A stretch of DNA of 64,000 nt from Yponomeuta sedellus (lineage: Eukaryota > Arthropoda > Insecta > Lepidoptera > Yponomeutidae), in NCBI GenBank assembly GCA_934045075.1, contig OW203734.1:18888182-18952181 (forward strand), given 5' to 3'. Position numbers and translations under genes: made by a program. Under the pieces are notes generated by a model. That model was given only the letters and a program-made list of their open reading frames with translations, did no database searches and was not told the DNA's origin. This document shows, piece by piece, positions 45,098 to 55,594 of the stretch; positions within the stretch are counted from its first letter, which is position 1; each line of letters opens with the position of its first letter.

Positions 45098-45111
45098 AAA
45101 ACCACATTAAC

Positions 45112-45160
45112 TCACGCCTGTATCCCGAAGGGGTAGACAGCGGCCAGGGCATAGATTCTG
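45112..45160 (-). mobile_element. LINE ORF2 C-terminal end
   Basis: Minus-strand reading gives ALAAVYPFGIQA then TGA, equivalent to the end of the fragment at 18891. It lies right beside the SINE at 44859-45097. Confidence 0.65.
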
Positions 45161-45630
45161 CTAATGCATTGTGGTACAATGACAATCACATGAACATGCT
45201 GCTACAAGTCTTCGCGCGCACATACATCGCACCTGGTAGGCGTCCATGGTGTGAAAAAACACCCCACGTGACCCGACCATGAAATTAAATGGAAAGGTTT
45301 TATTCAAAGTAGCGCAGAAACTGCGGCTTAATGAGCGCTACAATTCAAACTAGATGTCCATTTCAAAATCTAGATCATTTTGGAGAAAAAATGGACAAAA
45401 AAACTCCAAACTTAGTCTTTTCAAAGTTCTTTCTTAACATAGTTTACATAATTATTATAAAACATAGAACTCATGCATTGTACTGGCTTTAATTCCAGAC
45501 CTCATTGTCATCTCTATAATCCTTTATGTTATAGTAGCCCTTTTAGGACAAAGTGTGCTTAACATATTTTTTGAACCGCGTTTCAGGCAACCTTAATATA
45601 TCTTCAGGGATATCATCATGTATCTGTCAT
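45161..45630. other. intron-like sequence, no recognised element
   Basis: It may include more of the reversed LINE 3' region up to about 45260. Nothing else was recognised. Confidence 0.4.
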
Positions 45631-45680
45631 GGTACCATTGAATTTAAAGTAAGTCCTTACTTTAAATTCAATGATGGTAC
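45631..45680. repeat. near-perfect hairpin
   Basis: Arms ggtaccattgaatttaaagt and actttaaattcaatgatggt with a loop of a few bases. Confidence 0.75.
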
Positions 45681-46079
45681 TACTCACCTAACAGAGAAAC
45701 CTGTAGTATTAATATGTATTCTGTAAAAGTCTTGAATATATAAATTAAAAAAAAATAATGCACAAACAGAATCGACGTCCAGGCTTTGTCGCTTGCCGGC
45801 AGCTTTTGACCCTTCCACCCACATTCGTCGATCTTTCCTCTTTCATCTATATTGCCAAACCAAGGTAAATACTATTTTCTCAATTAAGTTTTTCTTGAAA
45901 GAGATACATAACTTTGGAGAAGAAGATAAAAAATAACATTTTACTTCATAATGTCTGTAAGAACTTCGACAATCAACGTGGTTTTATGTGGTGGAATGTC
46001 CGGAAATAAACATTACAACGGGTACCTACCTATTTTTTCTTACACTAATTGATTGTAAATTAAAATCCAAAATTGACAT

Positions 46080-46255
46080 TCGATATCGACCCTTGTATGT
46101 CGCCACCGTTGGGACACGGGTCTCGCACGCAGGAAGGTTAGCCCATACTCCCCCACGGGGGCCAAGTCCGGGTTGGTGAATGATTGTAAGACAGTGGCAG
46201 GCCTTACTGTCAGAAGTTATCAAGCCGCCCATAAGCCCTCTGACATGACATGAAT
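46080..46255 (+). mobile_element. dispersed repeat family G copy
   Basis: cgatatcgacccttgtatgt ... ttatcaagccgcccataagc. Confidence 0.8.
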
Positions 46256-47100
46256 TAAAATTTACAATTGACATACTGGAAATCATTGTAATTCGTCTTA
46301 GTAAGCGACGTGAAATGCTCTGCAATCAGCCTAACGTTTCATGTAAACGCTTCCCGTTTTCTCTCGCCACCCACTTATTATCCAACGCGACATACTGGCT
46401 CAGTCTGGAGAAATCTAAGCGAAAGCGTTACGCAATACTAACTACAGGTTACTCCACGGTAACTCGGTTGCACTGACAGCTACCGCACCAACCGCCGGCA
46501 GCCGCGATTCGAATTGTCATACGATCGATTATGTCACCGAAGTAATTTGAAGGCTTGCGTCGCAATTTGTTACCTATGTCGTTCAATTCAAATCTTCGTC
46601 TTCTTCTTTGATCCCTTTCCTCCTCCGTGGAGTCTCACAAGGCCTTTTCATTTACCTCTGTTCATGGCTAGGGTTGGTAGCTCCAGCCAAATTTTTCCTT
46701 TCTCCTTCGTCTCGGAGAGGACGGATCTCTTCCACGTCTGAGTTTTTGTTGCTAATAATATTTTAATCAATCAAATATTATTTATTGACAGAAACAACTT
46801 ACAGCGAGATGTTAAAATACAATATGTACTTATATTTCTACAGTATAATATCCTGACCGGAGTTCGGTCAGGAACTCCTGTTGTAAACCGGTCAAAACAT
46901 ATATGAGTGTTCCAGTGGAATCGAGTCCCTACAAACAAGACCGTTATTGTTTACATGCATCCGATTCCAGCCAGCTTCGATAACTTTAAATGTAGCTAAT
47001 TGATTAATAGTAATTGATTCAATCTTTTACTGTCACAAATTACAGTAATTTCAGATGTTGCTTCGAGTTAATATTGCACAGTGTATTTGAACCGTATCTT
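46256..47100. other. repeat-poor island
   Basis: About 840 bp with no recognised dispersed repeat. Moderately GC-rich patches (caccaaccgccggcagccgc, 46487) occur. It could be regulatory or an unrecognised exon region; no open frame shows a known domain. Confidence 0.35.
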
Positions 47101-47192
47101 TACCCATCTAGTGTGAATGAAGATACCACTGGACGCTGTATAAATCATCTCATTAAGTAGATGCAAAAAGGCCAATATTGTTATTATTATTT
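47101..47192 (+). mobile_element. SINE family B, 3' end with (ATT)n-like tail
   Basis: acccatctagtgtgaatgaa ... agtagatgcaaaaaggccaa then ttgttattattattt. Confidence 0.75.
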
Positions 47193-47701
47193 GAACCGAT
47201 AACACATAGAAAATACGTACTTTAAATTCATTCGAATTCACACGCACAATCTACTCGTAGCAAACGTTACAAATCCAATACATAATACGAGTAACAGTTA
47301 TCATTAACATACCAGACCCTAGAGTGGTCAACAATATTATTATTACAAAAGAAAGAACGTATTTTAATTTCCGTAGCATTACCGCGTTTACGATATCTCG
47401 CGTGCAGCTATGCGATTTCTGTAACTGACTCAATGATCAGAAATTTATAGCATTTTTACGAGTTTTACGAGTTTGTGTTGCTTTATTGTTTACGGTTCAA
47501 ATAGCCGAGCGACATATTTTCTTTAGAAATTATTATTGAATCCGCTAACAGGAAAACTACTCCGATCACTTGGTCGGCTTGGCAGGGATTTCCGAAATTT
47601 GTAGTCTTCGTTGGCGATTATAGTCTTATTATTTATCCTGTAGCGGTTTTTAAAAGTCTTCTACAAGGAATAATTTCCATACAATCGTAGTTTGCTTTTT
47701 A

Positions 47702-47845
47702 TATCTAATAGATAGATAGAGAACACTTCATAGTACATAAAAAAGGGAATTACACAGATATTTCTTAAACTAAGAGTACAGACGGCGGCCTTATCATTAA
47801 AAGTGATCTCTTCCAGACAACCATTGGATGGACTGGAGCAATATA
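47702..47845 (-). mobile_element. LINE 3' end, family H, reverse
   Basis: tagatagatagagaacactt ... ggcggccttatcattaaaag ... ttccagacaaccattgg. Confidence 0.75.
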
Positions 47846-47872
47846 TTGGAGAAGGAAGTTTTTATTGTTTAC

Positions 47873-48012
47873 TAGCTGTCCCAGCGAACCTCGTACCGCC
47901 TAACAGTCGATTCTTTTTTATTTTTCTCTCCGTAAGAACCATCCTCGTACTTCAAGGAATATCCTAAAAAAAGAATTAGCGGGTTCAGCTCTCGAGATTT
48001 GCGCTTACCAAC
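47873..48012 (+). mobile_element. dispersed repeat family J
   Basis: tactagctgtcccagcgaac ... gatttgcgcttaccaacaca. Confidence 0.75.
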
Positions 48013-48112
48013 ACATTTTACAAATAACATGAAACTTCGCAGATAGGCTTAGACGTCACAAATCATAGTTCGATCGTACTTACAACTGAGAAAAACAGAG
48101 TAAAAATTAAAT

Positions 48113-48660
48113 TTACGGGCCGGTTTCTGAATTGAGAATTTTGCTAAGTAGTTAAATTTTAAAAACCGATTTAGAGGCTAAAAACTCCACCCATGCCGGG
48201 ATTCGAACCCGCGACCTCTGGCTATCCGTGCCAGCGCTCTACCAACTGAGCTAATGGGCGGCTCACCGGCATCAGTGAAATTTCTAACCTCTTTACAATA
48301 TTCTCTGTATTACGTACAGGCAGCGACATCTGCCTGTAGTAATTTGGATCACTTGCAGCCCCGAGTACCTACCTACTTTGCAGTTAGGTTTTTACATCGG
48401 AATGATCGGAGGGAGTCGCCCATTAGCTCAGTTGGTAGAGCGCTGGCACGGATAGCCAGAGGTCGCGGGCTCGAATCCCGTCATGGGTAGAATTTTTAGC
48501 CTCTAAATAGGTTTTTAAAATTGTCCTTAGCACGGGTTAGTGCATTAAAAAGAAAGAATATAAGTAGTTAATGGTGCTGTCTCTTTTAATTTCTCAGAAA
48601 AGAGCGTGACAGAACGTTACTTGAGTATTTACTTAGTAAATTCTAAATTCAGAAACCTCA
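48113..48660. mobile_element. MITE (aagagcgtgacagaacg family) split by a SINE pair
   Basis: The left half (cggtttctgaattgagaatt then gctaagtagttaa) and right half (taatggtgctgtctctttta ... gaaacc) rejoin into a copy like 49301-49415 once 48156-48560 and one duplication are removed. The ends read as rough inverted repeats (gaattgagaattttgctaag). Confidence 0.8.
48156..48560. mobile_element. head-to-head SINE A pair 2 with one target duplication
   Basis: The left arm (48156-48410) is a reversed SINE A with short tail, tRNA-like module and full leader out to tccgatgtaaaaac (reversed). The right arm (48412-48560) is a forward module starting gagtcgcccattagctcagt with a long tail. The whole unit lies between TAAGTAGTTAA at 48145-48155 and 48561-48571. 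Confidence 0.9.
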
Positions 48661-48957
48661 ACATAGCCTCATTGGACTTTTCATAGAAACTATTCTCAAG
48701 GCTGTAATTTGTTTCTCATAAAATTATTTCTGTTTCTAAGCACTATGAAACCTCGATTTGTGTCCTCTAAACGTATTGGCAAAGTTTAATTGCAATCCGA
48801 CATGTCGTTCGTAAATAAAAACCAATTTGTTTTGGAATTGCTCTTTGTGGAACTTACTTTAATAAGAAGAATTGAAATAAAAAGATCGCCGCTTACAGAT
48901 GAAGTAAATAGATTAAACCGAAAGTGGCTAAATGATTTTGAATAAAAAAGTTATTAA
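48661..48957. other. intron-like sequence, no recognised element
   Basis: Nothing was recognised here. Confidence 0.4.
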
Positions 48958-49160
48958 AAAAACATAACATTTACATACATGCACATTGCTTCTGACCCTA
49001 CACTATTATACCCTGTGTCGTGGCAGCCAGAAACAGCGACGTCACAAACATGTAAACATCTAAGACCTGGGGTTTTTTTGTTTGTCCCCAGCCGGGGATT
49101 GCACCCGGGACCTCTCGCATTGTAGGCAGATGCGCTACCGCTGCGCCACAGAGGTCGGCG
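48958..49160 (-). mobile_element. SINE family C, reverse copy
   Basis: The head at the right (gcgctaccgctgcgccacag) and body at the left (catgcacattgcttctgacc) match 38970-39190 reversed. Confidence 0.88.
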
Positions 49161-49300
49161 ACTTCCCGAGAATGTTTTACTTTGTCGCTTTGTCCATATC
49201 ATGCAATTAACACGGGTTCAGCCGTTTTTCCTTCAAAATATTACTTGTGAAATATTTTATTTGAGACATCTTTTATACTCACTTAATGGTGTTCCTTACT

Positions 49301-49415
49301 GGAAAAATTCGCTAAGTAATTAGTAAACTGTAGTGCTTACTCTTCGATTTTCCCAGAAAAGAGCGTGACAGAACGATGCTTAATTACTTTCTTAGTGAAA
49401 ATCTCAATTCAGAAA
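49301..49415. mobile_element. MITE, aagagcgtgacagaacg family, uninterrupted copy
   Basis: ggaaaaattcgctaagtaat ... aaaagagcgtgacagaacga ... tctcaattcagaaa. The outer parts are rough inverted repeats of each other. Confidence 0.7.
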
Positions 49416-50040
49416 AAAGACTCGTCAAAACATCCATATTCGCAAATTCATAAAATATCGTAGGATTACTTTCGGCTTTGATTCGATTTCGAAACGGGGA
49501 TCGATCGCGTGAAAGTCTGCCGAGCTGTCGGTAACTGGGCTACGAGGTAACTAGATTTAAAGCCTTTTAAAGTCTTGATTCAATTCCTGTCCTTTTCTAC
49601 TCGATTTCTCGTATGTCGTAGTTTCGAGATAATTAATGCCTTTAGCAAACATTGTTCGCCGCCGCCTGATATGGAATTATCTAGATCCGAATTTGTGCTA
49701 TCTATAATTTTGTTTGTCTTCATTATTGGGTTGTTTTTGCTGCGCACATATGTGCAAATAGTTTGATGTGTCGGAGGAAAAATAATGTGTTGTTTGGCCG
49801 ACATAGGTACGATATCTCCTCGATTCTTCTGATGCTCCCATTAACATATTTTGACGTCGTTAAAACTGCCTACACACAGTTCTTCACAACGTTGTTATAT
49901 TGTAGACTTTTTAGTCCGGATCTACTTACGGGTGTTGTTAAGTCTACAATTTGTTGTGCTTACGAAAGTTTTAGTTCAAAAACGTTGTTATAGTCTACAA
50001 AGAAGATTTTCAAAGCTTTAGAGGTTGTTATAGTATCTCC
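49416..50040. other. intron-like sequence, no recognised element
   Basis: Open frames of 63-76 codons (49575-49993) show no known domain. Confidence 0.4.
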
Positions 50041-50051
50041 AAACTGCCTCA

Positions 50052-50430
50052 GGGTTAGTAAGAATTTCGCTAAGTTAATACATCGGGTGCCGTAAAAGGC
50101 GACTAAGGGACACAAGCCGGGGGGTGGGCAGCAGCGCCCCCTGCAGTACAATTCCACCAAACTGCGATCCCCAACCCGCATGCCCAGCGTGGGGATTATG
50201 GGCATTACCCCCCAATGATGGTACAACCTTGTGCTATGGCGCTCATTAGGGGACGGCTATGTCCAGCAGTGGGCTAATATAGTCTGAAGAAGAAGAAGAA
50301 TAATACATAACGGCGCTATATGGCGCTCATTAGGGGAGGGCTGTGTCCAGCAGTAGTCCACAGTCCACATAATATAGCCTGAAGAAGAAGAAGAATACAT
50401 AACAGGCTATAGTGCTGTCTCTTCAACCGG
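50052..50430. mobile_element. MITE copy split by a family E retroposon
   Basis: gaatttcgctaagtta (50061) on the left and ataacaggctatagtgctgtc (from 50399) on the right are halves of the aagagcgtgacagaacg MITE family. Confidence 0.6.
50084..50393 (+). mobile_element. retroposon family E with duplicated 3' part
   Basis: A 5'-truncated copy starts at about 50084 (cgggtgccgtaaaaggcgac) and ends in (GAA)n at 50301. AATACAT follows, then a second copy of the last 85 bp (ggcgctcattaggggagggc) and AATACAT again. The target word therefore occurs three times (50077-50083, 50302-50308, 50394-50400). Confidence 0.8.
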
Positions 50431-50440
50431 CCCTAAGGGT

Positions 50441-50540
50441 GGATTCCTGCATTGATAATTTAACTTAGTAAATACTTAAGCAACCTTCTGTCACGCTGTT
50501 TTCTGGGAAATTCGAAGACAAGCACTACGGTTTACTATTT
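50441..50540. mobile_element. MITE, aagagcgtgacagaacg family, reverse copy
   Basis: ttctgtcacgctgttttctg and gaaattcgaagacaagcac are the reverse of the blocks at 49301-49415. Confidence 0.65.
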
Positions 50541-50660
50541 AGATAGATAGATAGAGAAAGAACATTATTGTACATAAAAAATGTAAAATACTTTTAGCCT
50601 AAGAGATATTTCTTAGCCTATAAGAGTGCAGACCGTGGCCTTATCACTAAGATAATATAA
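50541..50660 (-). mobile_element. LINE 3' end, family H, reverse
   Basis: tagatagatagagaaagaac ... gtggccttatcactaaga. Confidence 0.65.
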
Positions 50661-51324
50661 GAATATTCTTTGATAGATAAGAATATACACACCAGAAAAT
50701 AATCACTAAAATTGACCTCTTTACTTACTTTATTTAATTAGCGAAATGCTCATTTCAGAAACTGGCCTACGGACCTGATCCGCTTCAAAAAAAGAAAATG
50801 TAGATGGTCTGTCGAATGCACTTAGTATGTACTATCGATCTAGAATTACGTAATTTTTCATTGCCCACTGTTGTTTATGCAATAATTTAGCAACCTATGT
50901 CGTACGATCACAAGTCACTTTTTGAAAAGTTGCTCAAGATCTCAAAGGATGTATTGATATTTAATACCTGACCTTAAATATAAATCTGTATTCGAAGCAT
51001 ATCATGAAACCCGTAATTACAGGTACAGTGTACTTCACTACCACCTACAAAATAGATCTTATCGCATAAGACATACATGCGTGTGTGCAAGAAAAAAAAA
51101 CTCATATCGAAGGACCGCCGACCGTACTACATAATATTACAATACACATGCAATTATTTCTACGCGTGGCTAATCAGTTACACGGACATTTCAATAACTG
51201 GTTTTATGTATATGCTACAACTACTGGTTGAGAATATTTACAAATCGTCGATAGCGCGGATTGTAAAATCTTCTTTTGTGAAATAGAATTTTTCACCTAA
51301 CAAAACTGTTAAGAATATCCTAAA
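50661..51324. other. intron-like sequence, no recognised element
   Basis: The 69-codon open frame at 51077-51286 has no known domain. Confidence 0.4.
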
Positions 51325-51442
51325 ATTGGCCTTTACGTCTACCAAATCAGATGATTTATAAAGCGTCCAGTGGCACTTTCACTCATACTAGATGGGTGTA
51401 GGGACCACTCGGACGCTGCAGTGGCCGGGAGATTGTTTTTAG
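51325..51442 (-). mobile_element. SINE family B, reverse fragment
   Basis: aaattggcctttacgtctac ... gtgtagggaccactcggacg. Confidence 0.75.
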
Positions 51443-51460
51443 AAAATTATTTAATTAATT

Positions 51461-51580
51461 GACGACCTCTGTGGCGCACCTGCCTACCATGCGAGAAGTC
51501 CCGCGTTCGAACCCCGGCTGGGGACAAAAAAAAACTCCATTTATCGGGTCGTGGGTTCAAATCCCGGCATGTACCAATAA
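51461..51580 (+). mobile_element. SINE family C head fused to another tRNA-like scrap
   Basis: gacctctgtggcgcacctgc ... gaaccccggctggggac is the family C head. After the A-run, tcgtgggttcaaatcccggc and gtaccaataatgactttgtt look like the edge of family B. It is a patchwork or two nested truncations. Confidence 0.6.
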
Positions 51581-51639
51581 TGACTTTGTTTTCTTGGTTA
51601 TGTACATTTGAGAAGTTATAGTAGCAATATAGCTAACGG

Positions 51640-51735
51640 TGAACACTAACTCGGTGACAATTTAATAAACGGTGACAATTTAGTAAACAATTTAGTAAAA
51701 AATAAAACAATAAACGGTGACAAATAATAAAACTG
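51640..51735. repeat. imperfect tandem words
   Basis: cggtgacaattta is repeated four times within 80 bp with AT-rich spacers. Confidence 0.6.
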
Positions 51736-51865
51736 GCTAGTTACGAGCACACCGGTTCCAAAGACAGAGCCCTTTAAAGGTTAGACGGGCGGACAGACAG
51801 ACGCAAGGAGGCTGAGTAATAGGGTCCAGTTTGGCGCCCTTCGGCTACGGAACCCTAAAATCTAC
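51736..51865. mobile_element. dispersed repeat family L fragment
   Basis: gacgggcggacagacagacg then cttcggctacggaaccctaa, a phrase typical of this repeat family. Confidence 0.55.
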
Positions 51866-51955
51866 ATGTAATCCAAGTACGGGAAAAACTTTTTTTTTTA
51901 CATAATATTTAGAACTAATAAGCCATTAGTGCCGGCTGTCATGTAATTACAGTTG

Positions 51956-52135
51956 TCAAGCCATGTCAGAGGCCTTTTGGGGGCGGCTTGATTTCTTCTC
52001 ACAGTAAGGCCCGCCACGGTCTTGCAATCCTCCACCAACCCGGACTTGGCGCCTGTGGTAAAGTATGGCCTATCCTTCCTGCGAAGCAGGAAGAGACCCG
52101 GCCCCAGCAGTGGGACATACTAAGGGCTGATATCA
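51956..52135 (-). mobile_element. dispersed repeat family G, reverse copy
   Basis: aagccatgtcagaggccttt ... agcaggaagagacccggccc ... gggacatactaagggctgat. Confidence 0.8.
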
Positions 52136-52552
52136 TAATCAGAACTGATAATTGATGGCGTTACTGACGAAAACTAGTGACTAAAACGACGCCACGATTG
52201 ACACCAATCTCCTAACACTCATTTGGCGTTTGCACTTAGTATGAATCACTCTTAAAGTCCCTAACGGCAACATAATACACGTATTATCCCAGATTGCTAT
52301 CACACGATAATCATATGCCGTAATCTCAAGGTGATTCAAAGTAACAAGGGACTTCACACAATTGTTTCTCGTGTGTACAATTCCCAATGACTAAGTAACA
52401 TATAACTTATAGGTAACTGAGTATGCGATAATAGGAACTAAATAACTGGGAAGTCACAGAAAGCCACGCGTTGGTTCTGTGAGTACAGTAGATATCAAGC
52501 ACATCGACCTCTACACGCAGGTAACTCTACTCGGTTACGGTTTTATAGCTAA
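52136..52552. other. intron-like sequence, no recognised element
   Basis: Nothing was recognised here. Confidence 0.4.
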
Positions 52553-52935
52553 GTCGTCCGTAGCGTCGGTAACCTTAAGGTTGGTCAAAGTAGTTCGTAA
52601 CGTAATAAATGTTGGGCAAAGTCGGCTGTAACGTAACCTTTAGGTTGGACAGAGTTATCCGTAACGTAACCTTTAGGTCGGACAAAGTCGTCCGTAACGT
52701 AACCTTTGAGTTGGACAAAGTCGTCCGTAACGTAATAAATGTTGGGCAAAGTCATCCGTAACGTAACTTTCAGGTTGAGCAAATACGTCCGTAACGTATC
52801 CTTTAGGTTGAACATAGTCGTCTGTAACGTAACCTCTAGGTTGGACAGAATTATGCGTAACGTAACCTTTAGGTTGGACAAAGTCGTCCGTAACGTAACC
52901 TTTGGGTTGGACAAAGTCGATCGTAACATAACGAC
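52553..52935. repeat. 33-bp minisatellite, about 11 units
   Basis: The unit is close to cgtccgtaacgtaaccttta then ggttggacaaagt. Since 33 is a multiple of three, open frames of 127 codons (minus) and 87 codons (plus) run through it with 11-residue repeats; these are by-products. Confidence 0.93.
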
Positions 52936-53393
52936 ACCTCCGATGTTAAAGTTGGAGTTTGGAGTCACGCATTATAAGGAGATCAAGTTTTGCCAGAATT
53001 AGCTCACTCCTCAATAATCTTTACGAGTATAACCTGACTTGGGTTTGTCCGTCTGAGTTTCCTTATAAACGTAACTCGAGTCAACTCGCTTAATTCGCCT
53101 GGGTGGAACCACTTTTGCGATAGGTTTCTGATTAAAAAAATTCACTAATAAAATTGTTCAAAGGCTAACATAAGTATAAGACATCCTTTAACATAACGAT
53201 TAAGAAATAAACTACATTAAAATTGATATTATAGAATAGTACTATTTTAAGCACTAGGTGGCGCTGACAATATTCCTTATCGCAGTGCAGTTATTTCACT
53301 AATGTCGTGTTGATTCTTTTGCAATTTAAAGAGATAATTTCCGTTGGATTACATTAATAGATCTTGACCAAATTTATACGGGATTTTCTCTTC
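52936..53393. other. intron-like sequence, no recognised element
   Basis: Nothing was recognised here. Confidence 0.4.
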
Positions 53394-53990
53394 GATAGCA
53401 ACCCTTGCATGTCCCCACTGCTTGGGCACGGGTCTCTTCCTACATTGCAGGAAAGTTAGGCCATACTCCACCACGGGGGCGAAGTCCGGGTTGGTGGAAA
53501 ATTGTAAGACAGTGGCGGGCCTTACTGTCAGACGTTATCGTGCCGCCCATAAGGCTTCTGACATGGATTTCGATATCAACCCTTGTATGTCCCCACTGCT
53601 GGGGCACGGGTCTCATTCTGCACCGCAGGAAGGTTAGGCCATACTCCAGCACAGGGGCCAAGTCCGGGTTGGTGGAGGATCGTAAGACAGTGGCGAGCCT
53701 TATTGTCTGAAGTTATCAAGTCACCCATAAGGCCTCTGACATGGCTCAACGACTGCCATCACGTGGCAGCGGGCACCAACGGCTTAGCGTGCCTTGCGAA
53801 GCACGGAAGTGTTCGGAAAAAATGCCACTAGCGTCACGGGATGGTCACCCATCCTGCACCTGGCCGCGCCTGTTGTGGCTTAACTCAAGTAATTGATTCC
53901 AATCACTTGAGTTATACCTTCCTCAGGAAGAGACCCGTGCCCCTCGGTCTGGACGTAATGGGTAGATGATGATGAATACACAAGCAGCTC
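53394..53990 (+). mobile_element. dispersed repeat family G, two copies in tandem
   Basis: Copy 1 spans 53394-53566 and copy 2 spans 53571-53990. Copy 2 is the longest in the window and includes the later part (gtgccttgcgaagcacggaa) and a terminal palindrome (ctcaagtaattgattccaat, continuing to 53914). Confidence 0.85.
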
Positions 53991-54533
53991 TAAGCCGATG
54001 CGTATATGCCTGTTAAATTGTTGTCTAGTCTGTTTTTAAATTATATCCAGGCATCTTCTCGATCTTTCTATTTCGCGGCCCAAAGCTAAATGAGCAAAGA
54101 ATTCAAACTTTCACTTGCAAAAACCAGATGGCCTTCGGCGATATTTGGCCTACTGACACGCGGCGTATGTGTGTCGTCGAGAGTTCATCGCACGATCGTC
54201 GTCGGGCGGGGTTTTTCTGTGGAAACTTGCCTCGGCTAATCTAAGGGTGGCCAGACTCATGGGAACTCCTTTACGTCGAATTAATTATCGAATCGGATTT
54301 TAACTCGCGTTCTAGGCAATCAATGTACGCCACGCCATCAATCAAATAGGAAAAATGCTGGTTCTGCCCCTATATTATTAGCTAACTTGTGTTCTTAATT
54401 AGCACTTCTCAGAGGAGTTACGTTACGAGGTAACTTGTAACGTTCTTTAAATCGCTGTTTCTGTGCTACTTTAAATAAAACCTTTTAGATTTAATTACGT
54501 CGATAGTCTGTCAAATTAATTTGGGATTTAGAC
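53991..54533. other. repeat-poor stretch
   Basis: About 540 bp with no recognised repeat or gene. Confidence 0.35.
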
Positions 54534-54542
54534 GGAATCGCT

Positions 54543-54892
54543 TGGTCTAGCCGTTAAGGCGCTTAGCTACCATGACGGAGGTCGTGGGTTCGATTCCCAC
54601 TGGGGGTCGCCGCACATCGCAAGTGCTGCGTGGTGTCGGCCTACAGAATAGCACCAACCCAATTCTTCCCGCGGGTGTCGTAAAAGGCGACTAAGGGACA
54701 CAAACCGGGGAGTGGGCAGCAGCGCCCCCTGCAGTACAATTCCACCGAACTGCGATCCCCAACCCGCATGCCCAGCGTGGGGATTATGGGCATTACCCCC
54801 TATGATAGCACAACGTGGCGCTCTTTAGGGGAGGGCTATGTCCAGCAGTGGACTAGTATAGCCTGACGACGACGACGACGACGACGACGCTT
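54543..54892 (+). mobile_element. chimeric retroposon: SINE D head joined to family E body
   Basis: The tRNA-like head of family D (tggtctagccgttaaggcgc ... ttcgattcccactgggggtc) runs into gctgcgtggtgtcggcctac, the 5' end of a nearly full family E, which ends in (GAC)n. One 9-bp duplication, GGAATCGCT (54534-54542, 54893-54901), encloses both, so they inserted together. Confidence 0.85.
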
Positions 54893-54901
54893 GGAATCGC
54901 T

Positions 54902-55257
54902 CAACATTTGGTGCCCATAACGAGATTAGTTTAGAACTCTTAGCAATCAATTAGACCACTTCTCATTCATCTTTAACTGCATGGTTTTGATTTTCAAAAT
55001 ATTACGTTTTCTTCGAGGTATGAGTCGGTCTGGCAACCTACACTGTTCGGTTTATCTTTGTTAAACAATCACTGGAAAGGAAAACAATTTTCGTAGTTTT
55101 TTCCATATTTGTTCGCCTTGTACTGAAACAAAAGGAAAACAAGATTTACCTAGGTACAACTAGCAAGCAAAACCTTGTTTTCCTTTGTTACTTGATTCAA
55201 CGATATTTGCATGAACAAGTCGGTTATCTATCACTTATACTGTCTTATTTATAAACA
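54902..55257. other. intron-like sequence with a hairpin
   Basis: Arms aaaggaaaacaag and cttgttttccttt lie at 55130-55188. Confidence 0.5.
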
Positions 55258-55440
55258 AACTAGCTGACCCAGCGAACTTCGTACCGCCTAACACTCGATT
55301 CTTTTTTTTCCCCTTCGTAAGGACCATCCTAGTACTTCAAGGAATATTCTAAAAAAAGAATTAGCGAAATCTGTTCAGCTGCTCTCGACATTTACGCTTA
55401 CCAACACATTCAGCGATTCATTTTTATATTATAGATAAAT
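55258..55440 (+). mobile_element. dispersed repeat family J
   Basis: aactagctgacccagcgaac ... ttccccttcgtaaggaccat ... ttcatttttatattatagat. Confidence 0.75.
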
Positions 55441-55594
55441 ATAAAAACATAATCCTGGCTATGGTAACCAGGCAAGACGTCACAAACATGACAAAACTGG
55501 AGCCACTTGCGATGTGCGGCGACCCCCAGTGGGAATCGAACCCACGACCTCCGTCATGGTAGCTAAGCGCCTTAACGGCTAGACCAACGAGGCA
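55441..55594 (-). mobile_element. SINE family D, reverse copy
   Basis: Head at right (ggctagaccaacgaggc), body at left (gctatggtaaccaggcaaga). It starts straight after family J. Confidence 0.85.

Noticed and set aside
52585..52968. 127-codon minus-strand repeat protein
   Set aside because: It is a by-product of a 33-bp minisatellite whose unit length is a multiple of three.
54543..54615. functional tRNA gene
   Set aside because: It is the head of SINE family D, repeated at 6841 and 55441 with the same downstream body.
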